A stretch of DNA of 64,000 bases from Bordetella sp. H567 (GTDB lineage: Bacteria > Pseudomonadota > Gammaproteobacteria > Burkholderiales > Burkholderiaceae_B). Location: contig NZ_CP012334.1 in the NCBI RefSeq assembly GCF_001704295.1, forward strand, positions 3,298,084-3,362,083, in the 5' to 3' direction. The notes under the pieces were generated by a model, which did not search any database, was not told where the DNA came from, and saw nothing but the letters and a program-made list of their open reading frames with translations. Position numbers and translations under genes: made by a program. Of this stretch, positions 42,411 through 51,844 are shown piece by piece; position 1 is the first letter of the stretch; each line of letters begins with the position of its first letter.

Positions 42411-43855
42411 CCACTTCCAATAACGACCTGATCGAGACGATGGAGACTCCCGACAATTTTCAGATCGCCATCGACCGCCAGGCGCGCACGCCGCTGGCCG
42501 GACAGATCCACCACGCCATCGGCCAGGCCATCCGGGAAGGCCAGCTCGCCCCGGGCGCGCGCTTGCCCTCGTGGCGCGATCTCGCGTCGCAGCTGGGCGT
42601 GGCGCGGGGCACCGTGCGGGCGGCCTATGAACGCCTGGTCGACGAGCAATTGCTGGTGCCGGCGGGCGCGGCGGGGACCTTCGTCTCGCGCCATGCCATC
42701 CCGGCACCGCCACCGCCCTCACCCGGCGATACGGCGCCCGTGCCGGACCTGATCCAGCGGTTTTCGGCCCGCCCCATGCCGTTCCAGATGGGCCTTCCGG
42801 GCCAGGACACGTTTCCCGCGACAGTGTGGTCCCGCCTTTTTACCCAGGCTGCCCGCGAAATGGCCACCGGTCCGATGGGTTATCCCGATCCGCGCGGCGA
42901 ACCGCGCCTGCGCGAACAGATCGCGGCCTATCTGGCGCTGGCGCGAGGCGTGGCATGTTCGCCGGCGCAGGTCCTGATCACCGCGGGCTTCAGCGGCGCG
43001 CTCAATCTGGTCATACGGGCGCTGGGCCTGGAAGGCCAGACCGCCTGGATGGAAGACCCGGGTTTTCCCTTGACGCGCCGCGCCCTTGCCCTGGCCGGCA
43101 TGCGGCTGGCCCATGTGCCGGTCGACGCGCAGGGCCTGGACGTCGAAGCCGGCCTGCGCATGGCGCCGGACGCCGCCCTGGCGGTCGTCACGCCCGGACA
43201 GCAGGCGCCGCTGGGCGTGACCATGGCACCGGCACGCCGGCGCGCGCTGCTGGACTGGGCCGCCGGCCAAGGCGCCTGGGTCGTCGAAGACGACTTCCTC
43301 AGCGAACTCCACTTGCGCGGCCGTGCCGCGCCGGCGCTGGCGGCGCTCGACGGCGCCGGCCGCGTCCTGCATATCGGTACGTTCAGCAAGACGATCAGTC
43401 CGCTGTTGCGGCTGGGTTTCATCGTCGTGCCCGCCGCGAACGCGCGCCACTTCACCGAGGTCGCCGCCTGCCTGGCACCCGCGCCGACTCCCACGCCGCA
43501 GCTCGTGCTGGCCGAGTTCATGCGCCAAGGCCACTACCTGCGGCATCTGCGCCGCATGAAGCGGCTCTATGCCGCCCGGCGCGACGCCCTGGTGGCCTGC
43601 CTGGCCCGTTTGCCGCTGGACGCGCAGACGGGGCCCGCCGGCCTGGCCGTACACCTGGCGCTGCCGGACGGCACCGACGACGTCGGGATCGCGCGGCGTG
43701 CGCTGGAGCACGGCATCGCTCCCGGTCCGCTATCCAACTGGTTCGTATCGCTGCCGCCCCGGCCGGGGCTGATGCTGGCCGTCAGCAATGTGTCCGAAGC
43801 CACCCTCGAAGCGGACTGCCGCGAACTGCTGCGCCTGATCCACGAAGCCGCCTGA
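42392..43855 (+). CDS. MocR/PdxR-family regulator (GntR domain plus aminotransferase fold)
   Basis: A 487-residue fusion typical of MocR regulators. The N-terminal GntR helix-turn-helix is at about residues 30-95 (GARLPSWRDLASQLGVARGTVRAAYERL). A class-I aminotransferase-like domain follows, with the PLP lysine in GTFSKTISPLLRLGF. MocR proteins control PLP synthesis or amine and amino-acid catabolism. The first ATG at 42392 lies in the 35-bp repeat; ATG 42407 or 42440 could also be used, and none has a strong ribosome site. The target is not evident: neither neighbour, the Bug receptor or the depolymerase, is a usual MocR target. Confidence 0.9.
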   Translation: MYDRRMPTSNNDLIETMETPDNFQIAIDRQARTPLAGQIHHAIGQAIREGQLAPGARLPSWRDLASQLGVARGTVRAAYERLVDEQLLVPAGAAGTFVSRHAIPAPPPPSPGDTAPVPDLIQRFSARPMPFQMGLPGQDTFPATVWSRLFTQAAREMATGPMGYPDPRGEPRLREQIAAYLALARGVACSPAQVLITAGFSGALNLVIRALGLEGQTAWMEDPGFPLTRRALALAGMRLAHVPVDAQGLDVEAGLRMAPDAALAVVTPGQQAPLGVTMAPARRRALLDWAAGQGAWVVEDDFLSELHLRGRAAPALAALDGAGRVLHIGTFSKTISPLLRLGFIVVPAANARHFTEVAACLAPAPTPTPQLVLAEFMRQGHYLRHLRRMKRLYAARRDALVACLARLPLDAQTGPAGLAVHLALPDGTDDVGIARRALEHGIAPGPLSNWFVSLPPRPGLMLAVSNVSEATLEADCRELLRLIHEAA

Positions 43856-43875
43856 TCGCGCGCAGCACGCAAGCC

Positions 43876-44832
43876 TCAATCCACTTCCGCGCCCGAGGAC
43901 TTCACCGCGGCGCCCCATTTGGCGATCTCGCCATTGATGAAGGTGGCGGTCTGGGCCGGCGTCATCGCCATCGGTTCGGCGCCGCGTTCGCGCAGATAGC
44001 CTTGCATGGCCGGCGAATTGAGGATGGCGCCGATGCGCTGGCTGAGGAAATCCACGATGGGCGCGGGCGTGTCCTTGGGCGCCAGCACGGCGGCCCAGCC
44101 GATGGCCTCGAAGCCCGGATAGCCGGATTCGGCGATCGTGGGCACATTCGGCAATTGCGGCAGACGCTTGGCCGTGGTGACGGCCAGCGCGATGGCCTTG
44201 CCGCTTTGCACGTGCGGCAGCCCGGCCGTGACCGAATCCACCATCAGCGGCACCTGGTTGCCCAGGAAATCCGCCTGGGCCGGCCCGCTGCCCTTGTAGG
44301 GAATATGGCGTATATCGACCTGCGCCGCCGCCTTGAACATCTCGGCCGACAAATGCTGGGTGCCGCCGATGCCTGCGCTGGCGTAGGCCAGTTCGCCCGG
44401 ATGCGCCTTGGCCCGCTCCACCAGCTGGCGCAGCGTCTTGATCCCGGATTGCGGATTGGACAGGAACATCAAGGGCACCGAGAACACGCCCGTGACCGGC
44501 GCGTAGTCCTTGGCCAGGCTGTAGTCCAGCTTCTTGTACAAGGTCTGGTTTACCGCCGCGGCGCTGCCCGCGATGACGAGGGTATAGCCGTCGGCCGGTG
44601 CACGCGTCGCCTGCGCCATGCCGATATTGCTGCCGGCGCCAGCGCGGTTGTCGACGATGATGGGCTGCTTCAGCTCGGCGCCCAGCTTTTCCGCCAGGGC
44701 GCGGGCGAAGATGTCCGTCGCCTGCCCGGGCGGGAACGGCACGATCATGCGGATGGCGTGATCCGGATATTGCGCGTGAGCGGCCACGGCGGCCGCCGCC
44801 AGCGTGGTGCCGGCGATCAATTGTTTGAACAT
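43876..44832 (-). CDS. Bug/TctC-family periplasmic substrate-binding protein
   Basis: A 318-residue tripartite-tricarboxylate-type receptor, third in the window. The signal peptide ([10 protein letters not shown]) is followed by [46 protein letters not shown] and [15 protein letters not shown]. The proline-glycine loop PPGQAT replaces the usual PPGG.sD. GAGGGGGA precedes the ATG at 44832; upstream in-frame sequence to 45099 is antisense to nothing coding and lacks family features. It is convergent with mocR and stands alone, without TctAB. Confidence 0.92.
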   Translation of the reverse strand: MFKQLIAGTTLAAAAVAAHAQYPDHAIRMIVPFPPGQATDIFARALAEKLGAELKQPIIVDNRAGAGSNIGMAQATRAPADGYTLVIAGSAAAVNQTLYKKLDYSLAKDYAPVTGVFSVPLMFLSNPQSGIKTLRQLVERAKAHPGELAYASAGIGGTQHLSAEMFKAAAQVDIRHIPYKGSGPAQADFLGNQVPLMVDSVTAGLPHVQSGKAIALAVTTAKRLPQLPNVPTIAESGYPGFEAIGWAAVLAPKDTPAPIVDFLSQRIGAILNSPAMQGYLRERGAEPMAMTPAQTATFINGEIAKWGAAVKSSGAEVD

Positions 44833-45017
44833 GGGGTCCCCCTCCTCTAGCGCGTTTCGCGAGGTTGCATTATGGCCGATCGCGCAGCCAGCGGAAGCCG
44901 CGGTGCCGGCCATCGTCTCCGGGGCAGACCGCATCGCAAGGGGCGCAGGAACGGCGCATCGCGCCAGGGCACGGGCATCGCCACCATAGGCGCGGAGGGG
45001 GATGCCGGCCGCCTGCT

Positions 45018-45575
45018 CTACCGGGCAGGCGCGGCGTACACCGGATCGCGGCGCAGCAGCGTAAGGGAATACGAAGGCGCTGCGTGCGCCGGGCCGCACA
45101 GCTGCGTCGCCAGCGGTACCGTGAAATGCGGCTGTCCGCGGATCGACAAGGAGATAAAGGCCGACGCCACGCAGTTGCCGGCGCCGAACGCGTCGCTGGA
45201 GACCCAGCGCGCTTCACTGGTCAACTCGGCCCCGGGTGGTACGGCCACCGGCGGCAGCACCGGCCCCGGGTGCATGCCGGCCGGTCGCTGCAGCGAAACC
45301 GGCAGCGGGTGTTGCGCGGCATCCAGGAAACCCACCTCCGGCCGGGCGGGCACGGTGCAGGTATTCGGTCCGAGATTACGCACGACCAGAAGGGTCCCGG
45401 AGTGCGACATCCCGTCGAACTGGCCGCCCTCGCGGTCCACGGCGAACGACAACTGCGCAGGATCGCAGGCCGGCTCGGCCCGCGCGGCGCCCACGGCCGT
45501 CAACGCCGCCAGCGCGCAAAGGACGCGGATCGACGCCCGAAGGCGCCATGCGGGAAACGGGGATGCCTGTTTCAT
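45018..45575 (-). CDS. DUF4232-like secreted protein
   Basis: A 185-residue exported protein. The signal peptide ([17 protein letters not shown]) leads into a beta-rich domain with [11 protein letters not shown], then [26 protein letters not shown] and a late ASAFISLSI ... CGPAHA. The pattern of a first cysteine, GxxxxxLxVxNxGxxxCxxxGxP and a C-terminal cysteine matches DUF4232-type proteins, whose function is unknown. Two disulfides are likely. The start at 45575 follows GGAG at a distance of nine bases. It lies downstream of the MFS gene in the same direction with a 189-base gap. Confidence 0.75.
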   Translation of the reverse strand: MKQASPFPAWRLRASIRVLCALAALTAVGAARAEPACDPAQLSFAVDREGGQFDGMSHSGTLLVVRNLGPNTCTVPARPEVGFLDAAQHPLPVSLQRPAGMHPGPVLPPVAVPPGAELTSEARWVSSDAFGAGNCVASAFISLSIRGQPHFTVPLATQLCGPAHAAPSYSLTLLRRDPVYAAPAR

Positions 45576-45764
45576 CGATGGGGGACTCCATGTTCGTGCA
45601 TGCGCGTATCGCCGGCCATTATGCACGGCGGCCATGCAGGCATCCCGCCCCGGACATTTTCTGTTTTCGGAAATTACGCCTGCGTCGAACCCGCATGGGC
45701 GCAGGGGCCGGCGCATACAGGCGCCAAAGCCCATGTAAACCGGTGGGGGCCGCCGCCCCGCGGC

Positions 45765-47213
45765 TCACTCGCCCGCCGCGGCGGCGGCCAGTGCCGCCCG
45801 GCGCGCGCGGCGCCGCCATTCGTAGGCCAGCGTGACCAGCACCAGCATCCCGACGACGACGAATTCCATCGTGAGCACGCCGCTGGCGCCCTGCAGATAA
45901 TTCCCATGCGGGGCCGTCAGGAAATACGTCAACACCGAACCGGAGATGGCCGGCCCCAGCCCCAGCGCGCTTTGCTGCACGGTCGACAGCGTCGCGCTTC
46001 CCGCGCCCGCCTGCTCGGGGGGAACTTCGGACAGGCCGATGCGAAAGAAGCAGCCCACGATAAAGGCCTGGCCCAAGCCGATCGGCACGGTCGCCGCCAT
46101 CAGGTTGAACACCGTGGGTTCCGGCCATACCGCGCGCAAGGTCACCATCAGCGCCAGCACGCCCGCCATCTGCACCAGGCAGCCGAAAACCAATACGGGC
46201 GCCTTGTCGAAGCGCGCCACGGCCCGGCTGGTCATCAGCGATCCGATGAAATAGGCCGTGCCCATGGCGATGAACGTATTGCCCGACGACAGCGGCGACA
46301 TGCCCGCGCCCGCCTGCAGCGTCAGCGCCATCGCGAACATGAAGCCGCTCCAGCTGGAGAAGAACAACACCGCGACACACACGCCGAAGCGGATGCTGGA
46401 CAGGCGCAGCAGCGCAGGCGGCAGCAAGGGAAACGCCTTGCGTCGCTCCTGGCGCACTTCCACATGCCATAGCGCATACAGCAGCACCGGCACGGCGGCC
46501 AGCATCGCCTCGCACTGCCACGGCCAGTGCAGCACCGGCCCCACGGCGACAGGGATCAGCAGGCACAGGATCACCATCGCCAGGAGCCAGGTCCCCGGCC
46601 AGTCGATGCGGGCGGGATGCGAGGATCGCGTTTCCGGCAACAGGCGGCCGGTGTAGGCCATCACGGCCAGTCCTATCGGAAGATTGATCAGGAATACGCT
46701 GCGCCAGCCCAGTCCGCCGACATCCAGCGACACCAGCAGGCCCCCCAGCACCTGGCCCACCACGAAGGCAAGGCCGCCGATGGCGCCGTACAAGCCCAGC
46801 GCACGGGAGTGCTCATGGCCACGCAGGCTGACATGGATGGTGGCAAGAATCTGGGGCACCGCCAGCGCGGCCGCCACGCCCTGCAGCGCGCGCGCCGCCA
46901 GCAGCACCCATACCTGGCCCGCCAGTCCGCACAGCAGCGACGCCACCGTGAACAACATCACGCCCCACCAGAACACGCGCCGGCGTCCGTAGTTGTCGCC
47001 CAGCCGTCCGCCCATCGCCAGGCACACCGCGAAGGCGACGCCGTAGACGGCGACAATCAGCTCCAGTTCCATTTCGCTGGCATGCAGCGAGTGCGCCATC
47101 GCGTCCAGCGCGACGTTGACGATGGAGAAATCGATCATGGGCAGGAGTTGCCCCGCCAGCAGCAGGTACAGCCCGGCCCGGCCAAGTTGTGCGTGGGATT
47201 TCGAAGCAGTCAT
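45765..47213 (-). CDS. MFS transporter, DHA2 (EmrB/QacA) family
   Basis: A 482-residue multidrug-type efflux protein with about fourteen membrane helices. Visible signatures include IDFSIVNVALDAM in helix 1, GRLGDNYGRRRVFWWG (MFS motif A) and ARALQGVAAALAVPQILATI (motif C region). The start at 47213 gives the normal short cytoplasmic N-terminus; an upstream ATG at 47378 would add a 55-residue tail. An AT-rich patch GTATATTTTGCAG near 47285 is the probable promoter. The substrate is unknown; proton-driven export of drugs or organic acids is the family role. Confidence 0.9.
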   Translation of the reverse strand: MTASKSHAQLGRAGLYLLLAGQLLPMIDFSIVNVALDAMAHSLHASEMELELIVAVYGVAFAVCLAMGGRLGDNYGRRRVFWWGVMLFTVASLLCGLAGQVWVLLAARALQGVAAALAVPQILATIHVSLRGHEHSRALGLYGAIGGLAFVVGQVLGGLLVSLDVGGLGWRSVFLINLPIGLAVMAYTGRLLPETRSSHPARIDWPGTWLLAMVILCLLIPVAVGPVLHWPWQCEAMLAAVPVLLYALWHVEVRQERRKAFPLLPPALLRLSSIRFGVCVAVLFFSSWSGFMFAMALTLQAGAGMSPLSSGNTFIAMGTAYFIGSLMTSRAVARFDKAPVLVFGCLVQMAGVLALMVTLRAVWPEPTVFNLMAATVPIGLGQAFIVGCFFRIGLSEVPPEQAGAGSATLSTVQQSALGLGPAISGSVLTYFLTAPHGNYLQGASGVLTMEFVVVGMLVLVTLAYEWRRRARRAALAAAAAGE

Positions 47214-47429
47214 GAGACGTACGGCGCGATGGCCCGTCGGGGATGCCGCGCGCCGCGATACGGTGCAGGATGCGAGGGGCGCAGTATATTTTGCAGTGCA
47301 GTAAGGAAGAGGCATGTCCCTGCTGGGCACAGGGTCGGCCGATATGGGCGGGGTCGCGGATATCGCCGGAACCTTCACGGGGACGACCGTACTCAGGACT
47401 CTCGCTCTATCATCCCAAGGAGTTTCATC

Positions 47430-47681
47430 ATGACCCTATCGGCCACCGCTGCGTCCTCTCAGAACGTGCAGGCATTGTCCGTGCCGCAGGACCAACCCCA
47501 GGCGCTCATCCCCTCCGCCGGGCTCCTGGACGCCATGCCGACGTCCTTTGTCGGCATCATCACCGAGTTGCTGTCGAAGATCACCACCAGTGATATCGCC
47601 CAGGTCGGAGACCTGATGATCAACGGACGAGAACACGCGGTGTATGCAGACCGGCCGCCCGTAAAGAAATGGCAGGCTTGA
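47430..47681 (+). CDS. Small hypothetical protein
   Basis: An 83-residue protein with no recognised domain. AAGGAG seven bases before the ATG at 47430 is a strong start signal. The sequence is neutral: a serine/glutamine-rich N-terminus, then a hydrophobic stretch (LLDAMPTSFVGIITELLSKI) and a polar C-terminus (INGREHAVYADRPPVKKW). It is not a signal peptide and too weak for a membrane helix. It is divergent from the DHA2 pump and is followed at once by a decayed tag fragment. Confidence 0.55.
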   Translation: MTLSATAASSQNVQALSVPQDQPQALIPSAGLLDAMPTSFVGIITELLSKITTSDIAQVGDLMINGREHAVYADRPPVKKWQA

Positions 47682-47700
47682 TGCCGTAGGAAGGCAGCCA

Positions 47701-47877
47701 GAACGACGGCAATAGCCGGGTCGCCACCACGCCCCTGTCGGAACGGATCTCCAAGCAACTGAAGCGCCCGGGCTTCAAGTTCGCCGGTGCCACACATCGT
47801 GTACGCGTGGATGCAGGCCGTGGGCATCGTGAACGACCACGCCATCGGCCGCTTTCGGCGCGCACAGGTATCGGTGG
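47701..47877 (+). pseudogene. tag: Decayed 3' fragment of DNA-3-methyladenine glycosylase I
   Basis: Two reading frames together give the C-terminal part of Tag. The first frame reads TTPLSERISKQLKRPGFKFAGAT and the second IVYAWMQAVGIVNDHAIGRFRR. This matches the family's SKxLKxxGFxFVGxTIxYxFMQAxGxVNDH block. The frames join if a single C is removed near 47797, so a one-base insertion broke the frame. The N-terminal two-thirds of the gene, with its catalytic glutamate region, are absent. It is therefore a remnant, probably left by a rearrangement beside the small gene at 47430. Confidence 0.75.
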
Positions 47878-47933
47878 CCCGGCTAGCGCCGCTTTTGCAC
47901 CCGTCGCGCGCCTGCCCTATCAGGCCTGCCGTA

Positions 47934-48758
47934 TCAGCTTTGAATGAAGGCGAGCAGATCCGCGTTGATCACGTCGGCATGCGTGGTGCACATGCCGTGC
48001 GGATAGCCCTTGTAGACTTTCAGCGTTCCGCGCTTCACCAGCTTCGCGGACAACATTGCCGAATCGGCGATGGGCACGATCTGGTCGTCATCGCCGTGCA
48101 TGATCAGCACCGGCACGTCGATCTGCTTCAGGTCCTCGGTGAAATCGGTTTCCGAGAATGCCTTGATGCAATCGTAGTGTGCATTGGCGGCGCCCATCAT
48201 GCCCTGGCGCCACCAGTTCTGGATCACGCCCTGGGCCACCTTGGCGTCGGGCCGGTTGAATCCGTAAAAAGGACCGCTGGGCACGTCAAGGAAAAATTGC
48301 GCACGGTTCGCGGCCAGCGCCTGGCGAAAACCGTCGAAGACCTCCAGCGGCAGGCCGCCAGGGTTTTTCTCGCTTTTCACCATGACCGGCGGGACCGCGC
48401 CGATCAGTACCGCCTTGGCGACGCGCCCCTTTCCATGGCGTGCCACATAGCGGGCCACTTCACCGCCCCCGGTCGAATGACCGACGTGGATGGCGTCGCG
48501 CAGATCCAGCGCGGCGGCCAGTTCAGCGACGTCGGCGGCGTAGGTGTCCATTTCATGGCCCGTCGCGCTCTGCGACGAACGGCCGTGGCCACGCCGGTCA
48601 TGGGCGATCACGCGATAGCCCTTGTGCAGGAAGAACAGCATCTGGGCGTCCCAGTCGTCCGCGCTCAGCGGCCAGCCGTGATGGAAAACGATGGGTTGTC
48701 CCGTCCCCCAATCCTTGTAGAAGATCTCCGTACCGTCTTTCGTCTTGATCGTGCTCAT
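47934..48758 (-). CDS. Alpha/beta hydrolase (non-heme haloperoxidase/arylesterase type)
   Basis: A 274-residue hydrolase of the cofactor-free haloperoxidase family. The oxyanion HHGWPLS is near residue 28, the nucleophile elbow GHSTGGGE near residue 97, the acid in [10 protein letters not shown] and the histidine in YPHGM, so the triad is complete. DRRGHGRS and RYVARHG are further family marks. Members hydrolyse aryl esters or lactones and show perhydrolase activity in vitro. AAAGGATG precedes the ATG at 48758. It stands alone, divergent from the VOC-msrBA group. Confidence 0.9.
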   Translation of the reverse strand: MSTIKTKDGTEIFYKDWGTGQPIVFHHGWPLSADDWDAQMLFFLHKGYRVIAHDRRGHGRSSQSATGHEMDTYAADVAELAAALDLRDAIHVGHSTGGGEVARYVARHGKGRVAKAVLIGAVPPVMVKSEKNPGGLPLEVFDGFRQALAANRAQFFLDVPSGPFYGFNRPDAKVAQGVIQNWWRQGMMGAANAHYDCIKAFSETDFTEDLKQIDVPVLIMHGDDDQIVPIADSAMLSAKLVKRGTLKVYKGYPHGMCTTHADVINADLLAFIQS

Positions 48759-48989
48759 TGCGCATCCTTTCGATGAATCGGGAGAAACACCCGCGATCGC
48801 CGGGTACACCGGCCCGCGGACAGGCGACTGAAGCGTATACCGCGACGACAGTAGCGTCTATCGCGGATCGGCCGCTTCCATCATTGGGATAGCACCAGAT
48901 TGACGGCCAGGCCCGGTCTTGCCGCCGCAACATGCAGCCACTATCGTGAGACCGTTACCCCACGCTGCCACCTTGAAGGAGAACGTCCC

Positions 48990-49370
48990 ATGAAGCTGGA
49001 AAATCCCGTAGGCTGGTTCGAAATCTACGTGCAGGACATGAATCGCGCGAAAGCGTTCTACGAGACCGTCCTGAACACCCGTCTGGAAAAAATCGACAGC
49101 CCGGACCCCAAGCTGGAGATGCATGCCTTTCCCATGTCGATGGACGAACCCGGCTGTGCCGGTACGCTGGCCAAGATGGAAGGCGTCCCGTCCGGCGGCA
49201 ACAGCACGCTGGTCTATTTCAAGTGCGACGATTGCGCCAAGGAGGCGGCCCGTGTCGGGCAGGCGGGCGGCCGCATCCACCTGGAAAAAACCGCCATCGG
49301 GGCCTACGGCTTCATCGCCCTGGCCATCGACACGGAAGGCAATATGTTCGGTCTGCATTCCAGGCAGTAG
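48990..49370 (+). CDS. VOC-family protein (glyoxalase/bleomycin resistance fold)
   Basis: A 126-residue vicinal-oxygen-chelate protein. The opening NPVGWFEIYVQDMNRAKAFYETVL is the standard first beta-alpha unit, and the second unit has GRIHLEKTAIGAYGFIALAIDTEGN. GAAGGAG precedes the ATG. The enzymatic role, if any, is unknown; metal ligands typical of glyoxalase I are not obvious. It ends in a strong hairpin and lies 164 bases before msrB. Confidence 0.88.
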   Translation: MKLENPVGWFEIYVQDMNRAKAFYETVLNTRLEKIDSPDPKLEMHAFPMSMDEPGCAGTLAKMEGVPSGGNSTLVYFKCDDCAKEAARVGQAGGRIHLEKTAIGAYGFIALAIDTEGNMFGLHSRQ

Positions 49371-49376
49371 TACCGG

Positions 49377-49401
49377 GCCGCGGGCTTGCCTAGCCCGCGG
49401 C
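49377..49401 (+). terminator. Hairpin after the VOC gene
   Basis: A perfect 10-bp stem, GCCGCGGGCT/AGCCCGCGGC, with a 5-base loop begins six bases after the VOC stop codon. It is followed by CATCCCCTCTTG, not a run of U, so it is a probable but not textbook intrinsic terminator. Confidence 0.55.
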
Positions 49402-49534
49402 ATCCCCTCTTGCACCTTCTATACTTATCCTTGGCCACCACCCTCCGGTGCCATGGTTTTTGCTGCCTGGGCGCCCTTGAATCCGGTGCGAACCGCCCCA
49501 CATAATCGACCTTCCCTGTTCCAAGGAGCGAACC

Positions 49535-49981
49535 ATGTCCAACTACAGAAAAGACCCGGAAGCCATCGCACGGCTCACGCCGGAGCAATATCGGGTCACC
49601 CAGGAAAGCGCCACCGAGCGTGCGGGCACCGGCGAATACCTGGACAACAAGGAACCGGGCATCTACGTCGACATCGTCTCCGGCGAGCCGCTGTTCGCCT
49701 CGTCGGATAAATACGAATCCGGTTGCGGCTGGCCCAGTTTTACCAAGCCCATCGAACCGGCCAACATCAACGAATTGCGCGATGCGTCGCATGGCATGGT
49801 CCGGACGGAGGTCCGCTCCAGCCATGGCGACAGCCATCTGGGCCACGTATTTCCAGATGGCCCGCGTGACCGCGGCGGCCTGCGCTACTGCATCAATTCG
49901 GCCTCGCTGCGCTTCATTCCGCGCGACCGGATGGAAGCGGAAGGCTACGGCGCCTATCTCGACCAAGTGGAGGACATCTGA
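49535..49981 (+). CDS. msrB: Peptide-methionine (R)-S-oxide reductase MsrB
   Basis: A 148-residue methionine-R-sulfoxide reductase. [23 protein letters not shown] and [11 protein letters not shown] (with the catalytic cysteine) are diagnostic. The zinc CxxC pair usually found before SGCGWPSF is replaced ([14 protein letters not shown]), so this is the zinc-free form. AAGGAG precedes the ATG. It is cotranscribed with msrA and repairs oxidised methionine in proteins using thioredoxin. Confidence 0.95.
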   Translation: MSNYRKDPEAIARLTPEQYRVTQESATERAGTGEYLDNKEPGIYVDIVSGEPLFASSDKYESGCGWPSFTKPIEPANINELRDASHGMVRTEVRSSHGDSHLGHVFPDGPRDRGGLRYCINSASLRFIPRDRMEAEGYGAYLDQVEDI

Positions 49982-50499
49982 TGAACCACGAACGCGCTGT
50001 ACTCGCCGGGGGCTGCTTCTGGGGGATGCAGGATCTTATCCGCCGTTTCGACGGCGTGATGTCCACGCGCGTCGGCTACACCGGCGGCGACGTGCCAAAT
50101 GCCACCTACCGCAACCACGGAACGCATGCCGAGGCGATTGAAATCGTCTTCGATCCGGCCAAGACCAGCTATCGCCAACTGCTGGAATTCTTTTTTCAGA
50201 TCCATGACCCCACCACGCGCAACCGGCAGGGCAACGACACCGGCACGAGCTACCGTTCGGCGATCTACTACACCAGCCCCGAACAGAAGCGCATCGCCGA
50301 AGACACGATAGCCGACGTCGACGCGTCCGGCCTGTGGCCGGGCAAGGTGGTGACGGAAGTGGCGCAGGCCGGTCCCTTCTGGGAAGCCGAACCGGAACAC
50401 CAGGACTACCTGGAACGGATACCCAACGGCTATACCTGCCATTTCGTGCGCCCAAACTGGACACTGCCCAGGCGCACGCAAACCGCCAGCGCGGGGTAA
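49981..50499 (+). CDS. msrA: Peptide-methionine (S)-S-oxide reductase MsrA
   Basis: A 172-residue methionine-S-sulfoxide reductase with the GGCFWGMQ active-site motif at residues 10-17, [24 protein letters not shown] and [10 protein letters not shown]. The ATG overlaps the msrB stop as TGATG, so synthesis of the two complementary stereospecific reductases is coupled. Its resolving cysteine is probably the one in GYTCHF near the C-terminus. The product is presumably cytoplasmic, as no signal peptide is present. Confidence 0.95.
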   Translation: MNHERAVLAGGCFWGMQDLIRRFDGVMSTRVGYTGGDVPNATYRNHGTHAEAIEIVFDPAKTSYRQLLEFFFQIHDPTTRNRQGNDTGTSYRSAIYYTSPEQKRIAEDTIADVDASGLWPGKVVTEVAQAGPFWEAEPEHQDYLERIPNGYTCHFVRPNWTLPRRTQTASAG

Positions 50500-50518
50500 G
50501 GCGGCGGATCGAAAGGGC

Positions 50519-51724
50519 TTATCGTGGAGCAGGCGCGGGACGGGCGTGCATCTGGCGCGCGCGGCCCGCCAGCGCCCCGAACACCGCCATCACGATGGCC
50601 AGCACGAAGCCCCCCATCATGACGGTATTCCAGGTTCCCGCCAGGTCATGCGCCTTGCCGGCCAGCGTCGGGCCGCACGCGGCCAGCAGATAACCGACCC
50701 CCTGCGCCATGCCGGACAGCGCCGCGGCCTGGTGCACGCTGGCCACGCGCAGGCTCATGAACATCAGCGACAGGATGATCGCGCTGCCGGAGCCCGCGCC
50801 GAACAGGACGGCCCAGAGCGTTGCCCAAGCTGGCACGTATATGAATCCCAGCAGGGCCACGGCGATCGCCACCGCCATGGCGGCCGAGATCGCCACCTGG
50901 TTTTTCAGGCGGCTCACCACGGCCCCCAACACCAGGCCGGGCAAGGCGCAGGACAGCTGCATCAGGCCGTGCACGGAACCGGCCTCGCCGGCGCTGAAGC
51001 CCTGTTCCGTCAGGATGACCGGCAGCCACCCGACCAGGACGTAGTACAGCAGGGAGTTGATGCCCATGTACAGGGTCACGTGCCAAGCGATCGCCGAATG
51101 CCAGATGCGTCCGCCATGCGGCATGGCGGCGGTGCCCCGTGCCGGCGCGGTATGCGATCCCAGCTGCGTACGCCATACCGCCAGCGCGATCAGCGGCAGC
51201 ACGACGAACACCGCCAGTGCGGTGCGCCATCCATAGGCTAGCGCAAGCGGCACGGCGATCACCGAGGCGCCGGCGGCGATCGCGCCCATCATCAGGGCGC
51301 AGATGCCCGTCACGGTGGGGACCTTGGCCGGAAAGTCGCGCTTCACCAGGCTGGGGAGCAGCACATTGGCCACCGCGATGCCGGCCCCGATCAGCCCCGT
51401 GCCCGCATACAAGGCCCACAATGGGCCCGCCCAGCGCACCCCCATGCCCACGACGATAAGCACCAGCGCGCCGAACAGCGTGCGCTCGATGCCCTGCGCG
51501 CGCGCCAGCGACGCCGCGAAGGGAGAAATCAGGCCGAACGCCACCAGGGGCAGCGTCGTCAACAGGCCGGCCTGCGCACGAGTAAGCGCATAAGTGGACT
51601 GGATCATATCCAGCACCGGGGCCACGCCGGTGACCGGCGCGCGCAGCACGCATGCGATCAGCAGCAGGCCGGTAAGGAGGAGAAGCGGCCTTGCGACAGG
51701 AAGGCGTATGGTTTGGGAAGACAT
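50519..51724 (-). CDS. nimT: CynX/NimT-type MFS transporter
   Basis: A 401-residue twelve-helix transporter of the CynX/NimT branch. The first loop and helices (LACVLRAPVTGVAPVLDMIQ; FGLISPFAASLARAQGIERTL) and the central PTVTGICALMMGAIAAGASV region match this family. It is divergent from an AraC regulator, the same pairing as NimT/NimR of E. coli, where the pump exports 2-nitroimidazole. The ATG at 51724 directly follows an alternative TTG at 51727, and no clear ribosome site is seen. Its actual substrate here is unknown. Confidence 0.82.
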   Translation of the reverse strand: MSSQTIRLPVARPLLLLTGLLLIACVLRAPVTGVAPVLDMIQSTYALTRAQAGLLTTLPLVAFGLISPFAASLARAQGIERTLFGALVLIVVGMGVRWAGPLWALYAGTGLIGAGIAVANVLLPSLVKRDFPAKVPTVTGICALMMGAIAAGASVIAVPLALAYGWRTALAVFVVLPLIALAVWRTQLGSHTAPARGTAAMPHGGRIWHSAIAWHVTLYMGINSLLYYVLVGWLPVILTEQGFSAGEAGSVHGLMQLSCALPGLVLGAVVSRLKNQVAISAAMAVAIAVALLGFIYVPAWATLWAVLFGAGSGSAIILSLMFMSLRVASVHQAAALSGMAQGVGYLLAACGPTLAGKAHDLAGTWNTVMMGGFVLAIVMAVFGALAGRARQMHARPAPAPR

Positions 51725-51844
51725 CAAGCTACCGGAAGGCGGGAAAAGACACCGTGCTACCTTACCCCTGCGGCGTCGACGTGAATTTAGCTATTATGAC
51801 AACAAATCTCTAAAAACCGACATTCGCCTCCTTTCCGCGCCGCG

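Noticed and set aside
49535-49981. Absence of the zinc CxxC motif in MsrB treated as inactivation
   Set aside because: Zinc-free MsrB forms are well known, and the catalytic cysteine is present.
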